Assembly (NCBI GenBank): GCA_900545305.1
Contig: UQYD01000019.1
Coordinates: forward strand, 1 to 31,824
Length of the DNA stretch: 31,824 nucleotides
DNA from: an uncultured Eubacterium sp.
GTDB taxonomy: Bacteria; Bacillota; Clostridia; Lachnospirales; CAG-274
Direction: 5' to 3'
Under the pieces are notes generated by a model. The model had not been told where the DNA came from. It ran no database searches and worked only from the letters and a program-made list of their open reading frames with translations. The stretch's first letter is position 1; each line of letters opens with the position of its first letter. Shown piece by piece: positions 15,547 through 23,907 of this stretch. The translations under genes and the position numbers were made by a program.

Positions 15547-15560
15547 ATAATATTCTTATT

Positions 15561-17300
15561 TTAGAACTGGTCAACACCCTGAAGTGCTGCTGCATTTGTT
15601 TCGCCTGTTCTAACCTTTACTACTTCGTCAATACCGTAAACGAAAATCTTACCATCGCCGATATTACCAGTGTAAAGAGCCTTCTTAGCAGCATCAATTA
15701 CTGCTGAAACAGGAACTGCACAAACAACAACTTCAACCTTAATCTTAGGAAGAAGATTAACTTCAACTTCAGCACCACGATAATACTTAGTATTACCCTT
15801 CTGAACACCACAGCCCATTACATTAACAACTGTCATACCTGTAATGCCTACAGCTTCAAGAGCTGCCTTTAAGTCTTCAAACTTATCCATCTTACAGATG
15901 ATTTCTACCTTAGACATTGCTACGTCACTGGCAGGAACACCACTCTTATCAGTAACAACCTGAACAGGAACTGCTTCATCAGAAGATACTGTACCGGCTG
16001 CAACAGCAGATGGCATTGTAGGATTAGGAACAGAACCTAAAGATGGCATAAAGTCTGCATAAGAACCAGCTACAAGACCATGTTCAAGAGCATCAAGACC
16101 AATAACTTCTTCTTCTGTTGTTACTCTTAAGCCGATTGTAGCCTTAATAAGTAAGAATACAATAGTCATTGTAACAACAACGAAAAGAGCTACTGAGAAT
16201 ACACCAACGAGCTGTACTACTGTTCTGTCAATAGAACCTGTAGTGAATAAACCACCATCTCTACCGAAAAGACCTACGCAAATTGTACCAAATAAACCAC
16301 AAGCACCGTGAACACCAACAGCACCAACTGGGTCATCAATCTTTAACTTCTGGTCAATAAATTCGATAACTACTACTACAAGAATACCGGCAACAAGACC
16401 GATAATAGCTGCTGCCCAAGGGTCAACTGCTGAACAACCTGCTGTAATAGCAACAAGACCGGCAAGAGAACCGTTTAATGTCATTGAAACATCAGGCTTA
16501 CCATACTTAACCCAAGTAAATACCATTGTAGCTACTGTTGAAACAGCTGCTGCAATATTAGTTGTCATAAATACGTTACCAACGTCCATTCCCTGTTCAA
16601 AAGAAGAAAGACCGTAGCTAGATGCTGGGTTGAAACCGAACCAACCCATCCAAAGAATGAATACACCTAAAGCACCAAGTGTTAAACTGTGACCTGGAAT
16701 AGCCTTAGACTTACCATTCTTGTCATACTTACCAATACGAGGTCCAAGAATTGTAGCACCGATAAGAGCTGAAATACCACCTACCATATGTACAATAGTA
16801 GAACCTGCATAGTCTGTGAAACCACCTGTCCAAGAGCCGAAGCTGAACTGTGATAACCAGCCACCACCCCAAGTCCAATGAGCTTCAATAGGATAAATAA
16901 CAGCTGAAATAACAACTGAATATACTAAGTAAGACTTAAACTTAGTTCTTTCTGCCATAGCACCTGAAACGATTGTAGCTGCTGTAGCACAGAAAACAGT
17001 GTTAAACATAAAGTGTACCCACATAGGTACTGAACCTGTGTCGTAGTTTCCTGTTGCAAATAAATCAAAAGAACCTACGATTGGACCATCGCCGCCAAAC
17101 ATAAGGCTGTAACCAATAATCCAGAATACAATAGAACCGAAGGCATAATCCATTAAATTCTTCATAATGATATTACCTGCGTTCTTTGCTCTGGTGAAGC
17201 CTGTTTCAACCATTGCAAATCCTGCCTGCATCCAGAATACCAATATAGCACCTAAGATAAGCCATATTGTGTCAAAAGCATTAAATGTACTAGCGTCCAT
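15561..17300 (-). CDS. amt: Ammonium transporter with fused C-terminal PII domain
   Basis: The 579-residue protein joins an 11-helix Amt/Rh ammonium channel (about 1-405; FAMVETGFTRAKN, GSTIVHMVGG with the first pore His, GVHGACGLFGT with the second), a linker, and a complete PII domain (about 462-579). The PII part aligns to E. coli GlnB without gaps: GITGMTV, QKG at 39-41, YRGAE at 46-50, LPK at 56-58, GDGK at 87-90 and RTGE. At the GlnB Tyr51 uridylylation position there is Val, so that modification is not possible there. PII proteins plug Amt channels in response to 2-oxoglutarate and ATP/ADP; here the regulator is tethered. The leader carries an attenuator and a short ORF. No separate glnK is visible. 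Confidence 0.95.
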   Translation of the reverse strand: MDASTFNAFDTIWLILGAILVFWMQAGFAMVETGFTRAKNAGNIIMKNLMDYAFGSIVFWIIGYSLMFGGDGPIVGSFDLFATGNYDTGSVPMWVHFMFNTVFCATAATIVSGAMAERTKFKSYLVYSVVISAVIYPIEAHWTWGGGWLSQFSFGSWTGGFTDYAGSTIVHMVGGISALIGATILGPRIGKYDKNGKSKAIPGHSLTLGALGVFILWMGWFGFNPASSYGLSSFEQGMDVGNVFMTTNIAAAVSTVATMVFTWVKYGKPDVSMTLNGSLAGLVAITAGCSAVDPWAAAIIGLVAGILVVVVIEFIDQKLKIDDPVGAVGVHGACGLFGTICVGLFGRDGGLFTTGSIDRTVVQLVGVFSVALFVVVTMTIVFLLIKATIGLRVTTEEEVIGLDALEHGLVAGSYADFMPSLGSVPNPTMPSAVAAGTVSSDEAVPVQVVTDKSGVPASDVAMSKVEIICKMDKFEDLKAALEAVGITGMTVVNVMGCGVQKGNTKYYRGAEVEVNLLPKIKVEVVVCAVPVSAVIDAAKKALYTGNIGDGKIFVYGIDEVVKVRTGETNAAALQGVDQF

Positions 17301-17353
17301 TACGACCCCTCCTTATTGTATAAAAAAAGGAGCCGGATAATGAACTTTGTCAT
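17300..17353 (-). CDS. 17-codon leader ORF overlapping the amt start
   Basis: AAGGAG (17365-17360) stands six bases before ATG 17353. The frame reads MTKFIIRLLFLYNKEGS and stops with TAA whose last base is the A of the amt ATG (TAATG). The ribosome site and start codon lie in the 5' arm and upper stem of the leader terminator, so translation would melt that hairpin. No run of one amino acid codon suggests a specific tRNA sensor. Coding status is inferred from the ribosome site and the overlap. Confidence 0.5.
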   Translation of the reverse strand: MTKFIIRLLFLYNKEGS

Positions 17354-17365
17354 ATCCAGCTCCTT
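17322..17365 (-). promoter_or_regulatory. Attenuator-type terminator in the amt leader
   Basis: On the minus strand AAGGAGC (17365-17359) pairs with GCTCCTT (17333-17327), GGATA pairs with TATCC inside, and seven T follow (17328-17322). It lies between the amt promoter and the amt ribosome site, so it would stop transcription before the gene unless opposed. Translation of the leader ORF is the likely opposing event, but a protein or RNA antiterminator could also act. Confidence 0.75.
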
Positions 17366-17379
17366 CGCTTGATAGTTGG

Positions 17380-17408
17380 ATTATATTCCAAAGTTAAAAA
17401 AAATGCAA
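17380..17408 (-). promoter_or_regulatory. Sigma-A promoter of amt
   Basis: On the minus strand TTGCAT (17408-17403) and a perfect TATAAT (17385-17380) are 17 bases apart. The expected start near 17373 gives a leader of about 73 bases made up mostly of the attenuator. Confidence 0.8.
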
Positions 17409-17681
17409 GACCTTTTTTACAATTTCTTAAGATTTATGCAATTTTTAGTTTTTTAACTTGCATTTTTTCATTTTTTTATAACTTTTTAATAAAAAAATTT
17501 CTCACTTTTTATACCCCCTAAATCCATTTAAATTTTTATTTTTTTTGACTACATACAATAGATATTCTCTGGTTTTTAAATTTATGACCATCTTATCCTG
17601 CATTTTATTTCATATTTTTCTACTATATAATAGTGTGAAATAAATTTTTGAAGATTTTAATGACTATATTATTCATAATAC
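17409..17681. other. AT-rich divergent intergenic stretch, no gene seen
   Basis: The segment between the amt promoter and the aminotransferase promoter is very A/T-rich with runs of T. I see no ORF with a ribosome site, no strong hairpin and no riboswitch. A short near-repeat TTTTTTAACTTG(C/T)AT occurs at about 17450 and again just before the downstream gene; its meaning is unclear. Confidence 0.5.
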
Positions 17682-17711
17682 TTGACAGCAAGGTGCAAAA
17701 ACTTGTATAAT
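17682..17711 (+). promoter_or_regulatory. Sigma-A promoter of the aminotransferase-dapL pair
   Basis: A perfect TTGACA (17682-17687) and a perfect TATAAT (17706-17711) are separated by 18 bases, followed by a 65-base leader ending in AGGAGG. Confidence 0.8.
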
Positions 17712-17782
17712 GAACTGGAATAAGCAAGAATTTTAATATGAAGTTTTATTTTTTTAACTTGTATTACTAGGAGGAGATAAGT

Positions 17783-19057
17783 ATGGCTACTTTAGACGAA
17801 ATGTCTCAAGTCGAGCTTCTACAGTTACAGAAAGATTTGCAGGCTGAATATGATAAATTAAAAGGCTTAAACCTTAACTTGGATATGTCCAGAGGTAAGC
17901 CTGCTGGAGCACAGCTTAATTTATCTAACGATATTTTAACTATGCCCCTTAATAACTACATCACTTCTGAAGGCGTTGATGTAAGAAACTACGGTATACT
18001 TGATGGTATTGCCGAACTTAAGGGTCTTTTTTCAGACTTACTTGATATTCCAACAAAAAATATTATTGTAGGTGGAAATTCCTCTCTTAATCTTATATAT
18101 GATTCTTTTGCTAGACTTTATATATTTGGTGCTCTTGGTTCTACACCTTGGGGCAAATTAGATAAGGTTAAAATACTTTGTCCTGTACCAGGTTATGACA
18201 GACATTTTTCTATCTGTGATGAATTTGGTTTCGAAATGGTTCCTGTTCCTATGACTGAAACAGGTGTTGATATGGATGTGGTAGAAGACCTTGTTAAAAA
18301 TGACCCTACTGTAAAGGGTATCATTTGTGTTCCTCTTTATTCAAATCCTGACGGTATTTGCTACAGTGATGAAACTGTGGAAAGACTTGCAAAGATGGAA
18401 ACAGCAGCAGAAGACTTTAAGATTTTCTGGGATAATGCTTATGCTATCCACCACGTATATAAGGAAGTTAAATTATTAAACATTTTTGATGTATGTAGAA
18501 AGTACAATACTCTTGATAGAATTCTTTTCTTCTTCTCTACATCTAAAATCACATTCCCTGGTTCAGGTGTTGCCCTTCTTGCAGCAGGCGACAACTATAT
18601 AGAAGAAATTAAAAAGCATTTCGGTGTTCAGACTATTGGTCACAACAAAATCAATATGCTTAGAACATACAACTTCTTCAAAACTGCTGATGGAGTTAAA
18701 CTTCATATGAAGCGTCTTGGTGCATTATTAAGAGAAAAATTTGATATTGTTCTCAATAAACTTGATGCAGAATTTGAAGGCACAGATTACTTAAAGTGGC
18801 ATAAGCCTATGGGTGGTTACTTTATTAGTGTTTTCACTCAGAATGGTTGTGCTAAAGAAACTGTACGTCTTGCAAAAGAATGTGGACTTATTTTAACAAA
18901 TGCAGGTGCTACTTATCCTCACGGAATGGACCCTAATGACAGCAACATCAGAGTTGCTCCATCTTATCCAACTTGCGAAGATTTAATTCAGGCTATGGAT
19001 ATTTTCTGTGTATGTGTAAAACTTGCAGCAGTAAATAATAAATTAAAAAATAACTAA
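17783..19057 (+). CDS. Aspartate aminotransferase-type PLP enzyme (class I, MocR-like subgroup)
   Basis: A 424-residue fold-type I PLP aminotransferase. The PLP lysine is Lys255 in FFSTSKITFPGSG; GGNSSLNLIYDS (PLP phosphate region), PLYSNPDG and the carboxylate-binding arginine in NIRVAPSYP are visible. The N-terminal stretch LNLDMSRGKPAGAQLNLS and the overall pattern fit the aspartate aminotransferase group found in corynebacteria and many Firmicutes, distinct from classical AspC. It most likely exchanges amino groups between aspartate and 2-oxoglutarate. AGGAGG precedes the ATG. dapL follows after 12 bases and starts from aspartate-derived lysine intermediates, so co-expression links aspartate supply to diaminopimelate synthesis. 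Substrate specificity is inferred from the subgroup. Confidence 0.88.
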   Translation: MATLDEMSQVELLQLQKDLQAEYDKLKGLNLNLDMSRGKPAGAQLNLSNDILTMPLNNYITSEGVDVRNYGILDGIAELKGLFSDLLDIPTKNIIVGGNSSLNLIYDSFARLYIFGALGSTPWGKLDKVKILCPVPGYDRHFSICDEFGFEMVPVPMTETGVDMDVVEDLVKNDPTVKGIICVPLYSNPDGICYSDETVERLAKMETAAEDFKIFWDNAYAIHHVYKEVKLLNIFDVCRKYNTLDRILFFFSTSKITFPGSGVALLAAGDNYIEEIKKHFGVQTIGHNKINMLRTYNFFKTADGVKLHMKRLGALLREKFDIVLNKLDAEFEGTDYLKWHKPMGGYFISVFTQNGCAKETVRLAKECGLILTNAGATYPHGMDPNDSNIRVAPSYPTCEDLIQAMDIFCVCVKLAAVNNKLKNN

Positions 19058-19069
19058 GGAGATATAAAA

Positions 19070-20272
19070 ATGGCAAAATTTAATGAAAATTATCTTAATG
19101 TTAAGCAGAGCTACCTTTTCAGCGAAATTGCTAAGAGAGTAAGTGCTTTTGAACAGGCTAACCCAGACAAGCCTGTTATCCGTCTTGGTATCGGCGATGT
19201 AACTTTACCACTTAGCAAGAGTGTTATTGAAAGCTTACATTCTGCTGTTGATGAAATGGGCAATGCTGAAACTTTCAAGGGTTACGGTCCAGAACAGGGT
19301 TATGACTTCTTAAGAAATGCTATTCAGGATTACTACAAGAGAAACGGTGTTGAAATTGACGCTGATGAAATTTTCGTTTCTGACGGTGCTAAGAGTGACA
19401 CTGGTAACATTACTGACCTTTTCTCTGTAGATAACACAGTTCTCATTCCTGACCCAGTTTATCCTGTTTACGTTGATACTAACACTATGAACGGCAGAAA
19501 AATAATTTACATGGATGCTAACGAAGAAAACGGCTTCCTTGCTATGCCAAATCCAGATGTTCACGCAGATATTATTTACCTTTGCTCACCTAACAACCCA
19601 ACAGGTGCAGTATACAACAAGGAACAGTTAAAGGCTTGGGTAGATTATGCTCTTGCAAATGATGCTATCATCCTCTTTGACTCTGCTTACGAATGTTTCA
19701 TTACTGAACCAGACCTTCCACGTAGTATCTTTGCTATTGAAGGTGCTAAGAAGTGTGCTGTTGAATTCTGTTCTCTTTCTAAGACAGCAGGTTTCACAGG
19801 TACAAGATGTGGTTACACAGTAGTTCCTAAGGAAATTACTACAAAGGCATCTAACGGTACAGAAATGAACCTTAATAAGATGTGGAACAGACGTCAGACT
19901 ACTAAGTTTAACGGTGTTCCTTACATTGTTCAGAAGGCTGCTGCTACTGTATTCTCTGTAAAGGGTATGGAAGAAGCTAAGGCTATGATTGATGTATATA
20001 GAGTAAACGCAAAGATTATTGCTGACACTATGGACGAACTTGGCATCAAGTACTTTGGTGGTGTAAACTCTCCTTACATTTGGTTACAGTGCCCAGACGG
20101 TATGTACAGCTGGGACTTCTTCGATAAGCTCTTAAATGAAATTCAGGTTGTAGGTACTCCAGGTGCTGGTTTCGGTACAAACGGCGACAACTACTTCCGT
20201 CTTACTTCATTTAACAACAAGGCTAATACAGAAGAAGCTATGAGAAGATTTAAGAAATTATTCCAGAAATAA
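19070..20272 (+). CDS. dapL: LL-diaminopimelate aminotransferase DapL
   Basis: DapL converts tetrahydrodipicolinate to LL-diaminopimelate in one step with glutamate, bypassing the acylated intermediates of other lysine routes. The 400-residue protein starts with NENYLNVKQSYLFSEIAKRV and RLGIGDVTLPL, typical of the family. It has SDGAKSD for cofactor phosphate, YLCSPNNPTGAVY, the PLP lysine Lys238 in SLSKTAGFTGTRCGY and the C-terminal GFGTNGDNYFRLT. AAGGAG precedes the ATG. It is the second gene of a pair with the aspartate-type aminotransferase. The product feeds lysine and, after epimerisation, peptidoglycan. A three-hairpin element and a terminator lie directly after the stop codon. Confidence 0.96.
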   Translation: MAKFNENYLNVKQSYLFSEIAKRVSAFEQANPDKPVIRLGIGDVTLPLSKSVIESLHSAVDEMGNAETFKGYGPEQGYDFLRNAIQDYYKRNGVEIDADEIFVSDGAKSDTGNITDLFSVDNTVLIPDPVYPVYVDTNTMNGRKIIYMDANEENGFLAMPNPDVHADIIYLCSPNNPTGAVYNKEQLKAWVDYALANDAIILFDSAYECFITEPDLPRSIFAIEGAKKCAVEFCSLSKTAGFTGTRCGYTVVPKEITTKASNGTEMNLNKMWNRRQTTKFNGVPYIVQKAAATVFSVKGMEEAKAMIDVYRVNAKIIADTMDELGIKYFGGVNSPYIWLQCPDGMYSWDFFDKLLNEIQVVGTPGAGFGTNGDNYFRLTSFNNKANTEEAMRRFKKLFQK

Positions 20273-20275
20273 TAT

Positions 20276-20343
20276 CAGAACATTTTGCCTTGCAAAATGT
20301 GGCTTGCAAGCAAGCCATCGGATTTATCTTTCCGATTCACTAT
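20276..20343 (+). ncRNA. Three-hairpin 3' UTR element, copy B
   Basis: CAGA leads into hairpin 1, ACATTTTGC-CTT-GCAAAATGT (20280-20300); hairpin 2, GGCTTG-CAAG-CAAGCC (20301-20316); hairpin 3, ATCGGA-TTTATCTT-TCCGAT (20317-20336); and the tail TCACTAT. It starts three bases after the dapL stop codon. Hairpin 3 and the tail are identical to copy A, while hairpin 1 differs with compensating changes. Confidence 0.75.
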
Positions 20344-20346
20344 CAG

Positions 20347-20384
20347 AAAAGGCTGTCGATTAAATCGACAGCCTTTTATTTTTG
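20347..20384 (+). terminator. Terminator of the aminotransferase-dapL operon
   Basis: AAAAGGCTGTCGAT and ATCGACAGCCTTTT form a 14-bp stem around TAA, followed by ATTTTTG. It is near-symmetric and could also end leftward transcription. Confidence 0.88.
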
Positions 20385-20560
20385 TGGCTTTACAGCAAAA
20401 GGTGCAATTCTACTGTATTATTTTGTAATTGTCTTTTGTCCTTTAAGGCAATAAAACAAAATATTTTAGCCCTTATCACCTCCCAGAATTTCTCTTTTCC
20501 TTAGTTTCTAATTTTATAATATCACTTAGAGTTAGGTATAAGTCAATAGATTTTGTACAA
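20385..20560 (-). other. Intergenic stretch with an orphan ribosome-site sequence
   Basis: On the minus strand GGAGGTGAT (20483-20475) matches the 16S anti-SD tail over nine bases, but no start codon follows at proper distance; the only overlapping frame is a 29-codon GTG ORF inside the site. A weak TTGACT/TATTAT pair with 19-base spacing lies upstream on that strand. It may be a gene remnant or a short RNA ending at the dapL terminator. I see nothing firmer. Confidence 0.25.
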
Positions 20561-20594
20561 AAAAATAAACTTTAGCTTTTTACAACTAAAGTTT
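20561..20594 (-). terminator. Terminator of nrdD-nrdG-nitroreductase
   Basis: On the minus strand AAACTTTAG and CTAAAGTTT pair around a ten-base loop and are followed by ATTTTTTTG. It lies 15 bases after the nitroreductase stop codon. Confidence 0.82.
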
Positions 20595-20609
20595 ACTTCA
20601 ATCATTTTT

Positions 20610-21146
20610 TTAGAAAAATTTCAATATATCATCTACAGTTTTACGTTTTGGCTTATCCGGTGTAACTGTACCGTATCCCACAGCAATAACTGACACAACT
20701 GTTTCTGTTTCAGGGATATTTAATGCCTTACGTATCTTTTCACTGTCACGTATTCCCATAATAAGTGTATCAAGACCTAATTCCTTAGCTTTAAGAACAA
20801 AATTTTCATTATGTAAACCTAAATCATAGTATCCCCAGCCATTACCACATTCATTATCCGGATTACCATTTCGGTCAAAGCCTGAGCGATTAGATACAAA
20901 AGTTGTAACTACAAGGGTTGCCCCATAAGAATTTTTTGCATTAAACTCTGGAAGACAGTCTGTAGATAACTTTTTCTTCACTTCATCACTTAATACACAA
21001 TAGTATCTGGCTGTTTGTGAATTTTTCCACGATGGAGCTTGTATACCAGCCTCTACTAACTGTCTTATTTGGCTTTCAGATACCTTTTTTGTATCATCAA
21101 AAGCACGCACACTTCTTCTTGTTTCAAGCAATTTATCAAATTCCAT
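20610..21146 (-). CDS. Nitroreductase-family FMN oxidoreductase
   Basis: A 178-residue protein of the nitroreductase family, which uses FMN and NAD(P)H to reduce nitro compounds, quinones or flavins. The FMN-binding start RRSVRAF, the PSWKNSQTARYYCV segment, GLHNENFVLKAKELGLDTLIMG and VIAVGYG near the end are typical. AGGAGG precedes the ATG. It lies 41 bases after nrdG with no terminator between them, so it is probably the third gene of the anaerobic reductase transcript. Its natural substrate is unknown; supply of reduced flavin to NrdG is a possible but untested idea. Confidence 0.88.
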   Translation of the reverse strand: MEFDKLLETRRSVRAFDDTKKVSESQIRQLVEAGIQAPSWKNSQTARYYCVLSDEVKKKLSTDCLPEFNAKNSYGATLVVTTFVSNRSGFDRNGNPDNECGNGWGYYDLGLHNENFVLKAKELGLDTLIMGIRDSEKIRKALNIPETETVVSVIAVGYGTVTPDKPKRKTVDDILKFF

Positions 21147-21187
21147 TATTGTCCTCCTGAAATTTCATATTACTTCAAATATATTTT

Positions 21188-21706
21188 TTATTTATCCCAA
21201 AGTATTACTTTTCCACTTTTTAATGTTTTCGGAATGTTAATTAATCTTTGATTTTCAGAGCCTCTGAACTTGAGAGTTATATTTTTCTTTTCCTCTACAA
21301 ATTCTCCGTCTACAAGAATATCAATATTTTTAAGTATTTTATCCACAAAAGGTGTATTCATTTTTCCACCTGTGTGCAATTCTTCAAAAACGTAACCACT
21401 GTATACCCATATGTTTTTCTGTGGGTACAAATTCTTCGCTTTTTCTACAAGCTGTGCTACTGATTCTTGATTTTTAAATTCGAAAGGTTCTCCACCTAAT
21501 ATCGAAAGCCCTGCTATATAATCGTGATTTAATAAATCCAATATATATTCTTCTGTTTCCTGTGTATAAGCCTTTCCAAAATTAAAATCCCAAGTAGCCT
21601 CATTAAAACAATTTTTACAATGATGAGTACAGCCGGAAACAAAGAGGGATACTCTTACTCCCTCTCCGTTTGCTATATCCACTTTTTTTATTTCACCGTA
21701 GTTCAT
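21188..21706 (-). CDS. nrdG: Anaerobic ribonucleotide reductase-activating protein NrdG
   Basis: NrdG is the radical SAM activase that places the glycyl radical on NrdD. The 172-residue protein carries Cys26, Cys30 and Cys33 in the CxxxCxxC motif (CTHHCKNC), preceded by NGEGVRVSLFVSG, and followed by LSILGGEPFEFKN. The length is normal for the short activase. It starts one base after the nrdD stop codon, so the two are translated together. No strong ribosome site precedes it, consistent with coupling. It acts only under anaerobic conditions because of its Fe-S cluster. Confidence 0.96.
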   Translation of the reverse strand: MNYGEIKKVDIANGEGVRVSLFVSGCTHHCKNCFNEATWDFNFGKAYTQETEEYILDLLNHDYIAGLSILGGEPFEFKNQESVAQLVEKAKNLYPQKNIWVYSGYVFEELHTGGKMNTPFVDKILKNIDILVDGEFVEEKKNITLKFRGSENQRLINIPKTLKSGKVILWDK

Positions 21707-21707
21707 A

Positions 21708-23867
21708 TTATAAATGTAATTCTCTTTCCTTTATTTCCTGTGTTCTACCCTGATTCCAGAACTGAGTACCAATATATCCACAAGTTCTTCTGGCAACACT
21801 CATTCTATTCTGATTTGTATTTCCACAGTTAGGACATTTCCACAAAAGTTTGTCATTTTCGTCTTGTACTATTTCAATTTCTCCGTCATATCCACATTCC
21901 ATACAGTAGTCAGACTTTGTATTAAGTTCAGCATACATAATGTTGTTGTAAATATGCTTCATTACAGCAAGTACAGCTGGAATATTGTTATTCATATTAG
22001 GTACTTCAACATAGCTTACAGCACCACCCGGAGATAATTTCTGGAACTGTGATTCAAATGAAAGCTTGTCAAAGGCATCAATTTTTTCTCTTACATTAAC
22101 GTGATAACTATTTGTTATATAACTCTTGTCTGTAATGCCTTCAATAACACCAAATCTCTTTTGTAAGCATTTTGCAAACTTATATGTTGTAGACTCTATT
22201 GGTGACCCATATAAACTAAAGTCAATATTTGTTTCCTTTCTCCACTTTTCACAAGCATCATTTAAGTGTTGCATTACACTTAAAGCAAAGCCTGTAGCAG
22301 AAGGGTCTGTGTGTGACTTACCTGTCATATACTTAACACATTCATAAAGTCCGGCATAGCCAAGAGAAATAGTAGAATAGCCATTGTACAATAACTTATC
22401 TAATGTTTCTCCCTTTTTAAGACGTGCTAAAGCACCATACTGCCATAAAATAGGAGCTACATCTGAAGGTGTATTCTTCAATCTTTCGTGTCTGCACATA
22501 AGAGCCTTGTAGCAAAGGTCAAGTCTTTCATCAAAAATATCCCAGAATTTATCCATATCTTTTCCTGATGAACAAGCTATATCTACAAGGTTAAGGGTTA
22601 CTACACCCTGATTAAATCTACCATAGAATTTTGGCTTATTATTTTCATCTTTATAAACAGTAAGGAAAGAACGGCAACCCATACAAGGATAGCAGTTACC
22701 CTCTTTTAATTCTTTCATTACCTTTTCAGAAATATAGTCAGGAACCATTCTCTTAGCTGTGCAACGAGCAGCAAGTTCTGTAAGATACCAATATGGACTA
22801 TCTTCACTTATATTATCTTCTTCAAGTACATAAATAAGTTTAGGGAAAGCAGGTGTTACAAATACACCCTTTTCATTCTTAATACCAAGAAGTCTTTGCT
22901 TGAGAACTTCCTCTATAATCATAGCAAGGTCATTTCTGAGATTTTCTTCTACTTCGTTTAAGTACATAAATACAGTAACAAAAGGTGCCTGTCCGTTAGT
23001 TGTCATAAGTGTAATAACCTGATACTGTAAAATCTGTACACCACGCTTGATTTCTTCCTTTACATTCTTTTCTGCAAGGGCATTAATCTGTTCTTCTGTT
23101 ACTTCAATACCCTCATTTTTCATATTTTCAGCAACAATTCTTCTGTACTTCTTACGGCTAATATCAACAAAAGGAGCAAGATGAGAAAGTGTAATACTCT
23201 GTCCACCGTACTGTGAACTAGCTACCTGTGCAATAATCTGTGTCGCTACATTACAGGCTGTAGAAAAACTCTTTGGCTTTTCAATCATAGTTTCGCTTAT
23301 AACTGTGCCATTCTGGAGCATATCCTCTAAATTTACAAGACAGCAGTTGTGCATATGCTGTGCAAAATAGTCTGAATCGTGAAAATGAATTATACCGTCT
23401 TCGTGAGCCTTTACAACATCTTCCGGAAGTAATAGTCTTTTTGTAATATCCTTTGATACTTCACCGGCCATATAGTCACGCTGTACACTATTTATAGTAG
23501 GATTTTTATTAGAGTTTTCCTGCTTTACTTCTTCATTAGCACACTCAATAAGGCTCAAAATCTGGTCATCTGTAGTATTTGCTTTTCTAACTAAAGCTCT
23601 CTTATATCTGTATGTAATGTACTTTCTAGCAACAGAAAAATGCTCTCTTTTCATAATCTCATCTTCTACGAGATTTTGTATTTCTTCAACATTTAAAGTT
23701 CTTGACATTGAGGAACATTCTTCTTCTACACTGTTAGTAATGTCCTCTATTTCTTCTTTGGTAAGTCTTTCTATTTCAGGCACTTCAGTATTTGCCTTTT
23801 CAACAGCAGCAACAATCTTGCTATTGTCAAAAACAACTTCTGTACCATTCCTTTTTATTATGTTCAT
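21708..23867 (-). CDS. nrdD: Anaerobic (class III) ribonucleoside-triphosphate reductase NrdD
   Basis: NrdD reduces ribonucleoside triphosphates to deoxy forms by glycyl radical chemistry, giving DNA precursors without oxygen. The 719-residue protein has an N-terminal ATP-cone (about 1-95, IIKRNGTEVVFD onward), the catalytic barrel (HMHNCCLVNLEDML, PCMGCRSFL), a four-cysteine zinc site (CMECG and CPNCG) and the radical glycine Gly697 in RRTCGYIG. An ATP-cone implies allosteric control by ATP/dATP. The ribosome site is GAGGG. Two NrdR boxes overlap the promoter, so the NrdR repressor very likely controls it. nrdG follows after one base. Confidence 0.97.
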   Translation of the reverse strand: MNIIKRNGTEVVFDNSKIVAAVEKANTEVPEIERLTKEEIEDITNSVEEECSSMSRTLNVEEIQNLVEDEIMKREHFSVARKYITYRYKRALVRKANTTDDQILSLIECANEEVKQENSNKNPTINSVQRDYMAGEVSKDITKRLLLPEDVVKAHEDGIIHFHDSDYFAQHMHNCCLVNLEDMLQNGTVISETMIEKPKSFSTACNVATQIIAQVASSQYGGQSITLSHLAPFVDISRKKYRRIVAENMKNEGIEVTEEQINALAEKNVKEEIKRGVQILQYQVITLMTTNGQAPFVTVFMYLNEVEENLRNDLAMIIEEVLKQRLLGIKNEKGVFVTPAFPKLIYVLEEDNISEDSPYWYLTELAARCTAKRMVPDYISEKVMKELKEGNCYPCMGCRSFLTVYKDENNKPKFYGRFNQGVVTLNLVDIACSSGKDMDKFWDIFDERLDLCYKALMCRHERLKNTPSDVAPILWQYGALARLKKGETLDKLLYNGYSTISLGYAGLYECVKYMTGKSHTDPSATGFALSVMQHLNDACEKWRKETNIDFSLYGSPIESTTYKFAKCLQKRFGVIEGITDKSYITNSYHVNVREKIDAFDKLSFESQFQKLSPGGAVSYVEVPNMNNNIPAVLAVMKHIYNNIMYAELNTKSDYCMECGYDGEIEIVQDENDKLLWKCPNCGNTNQNRMSVARRTCGYIGTQFWNQGRTQEIKERELHL

Positions 23868-23907
23868 ATCTAACTTCCCTCTTTACTTTTTAATTTCTTT
23901 TTAGTCA

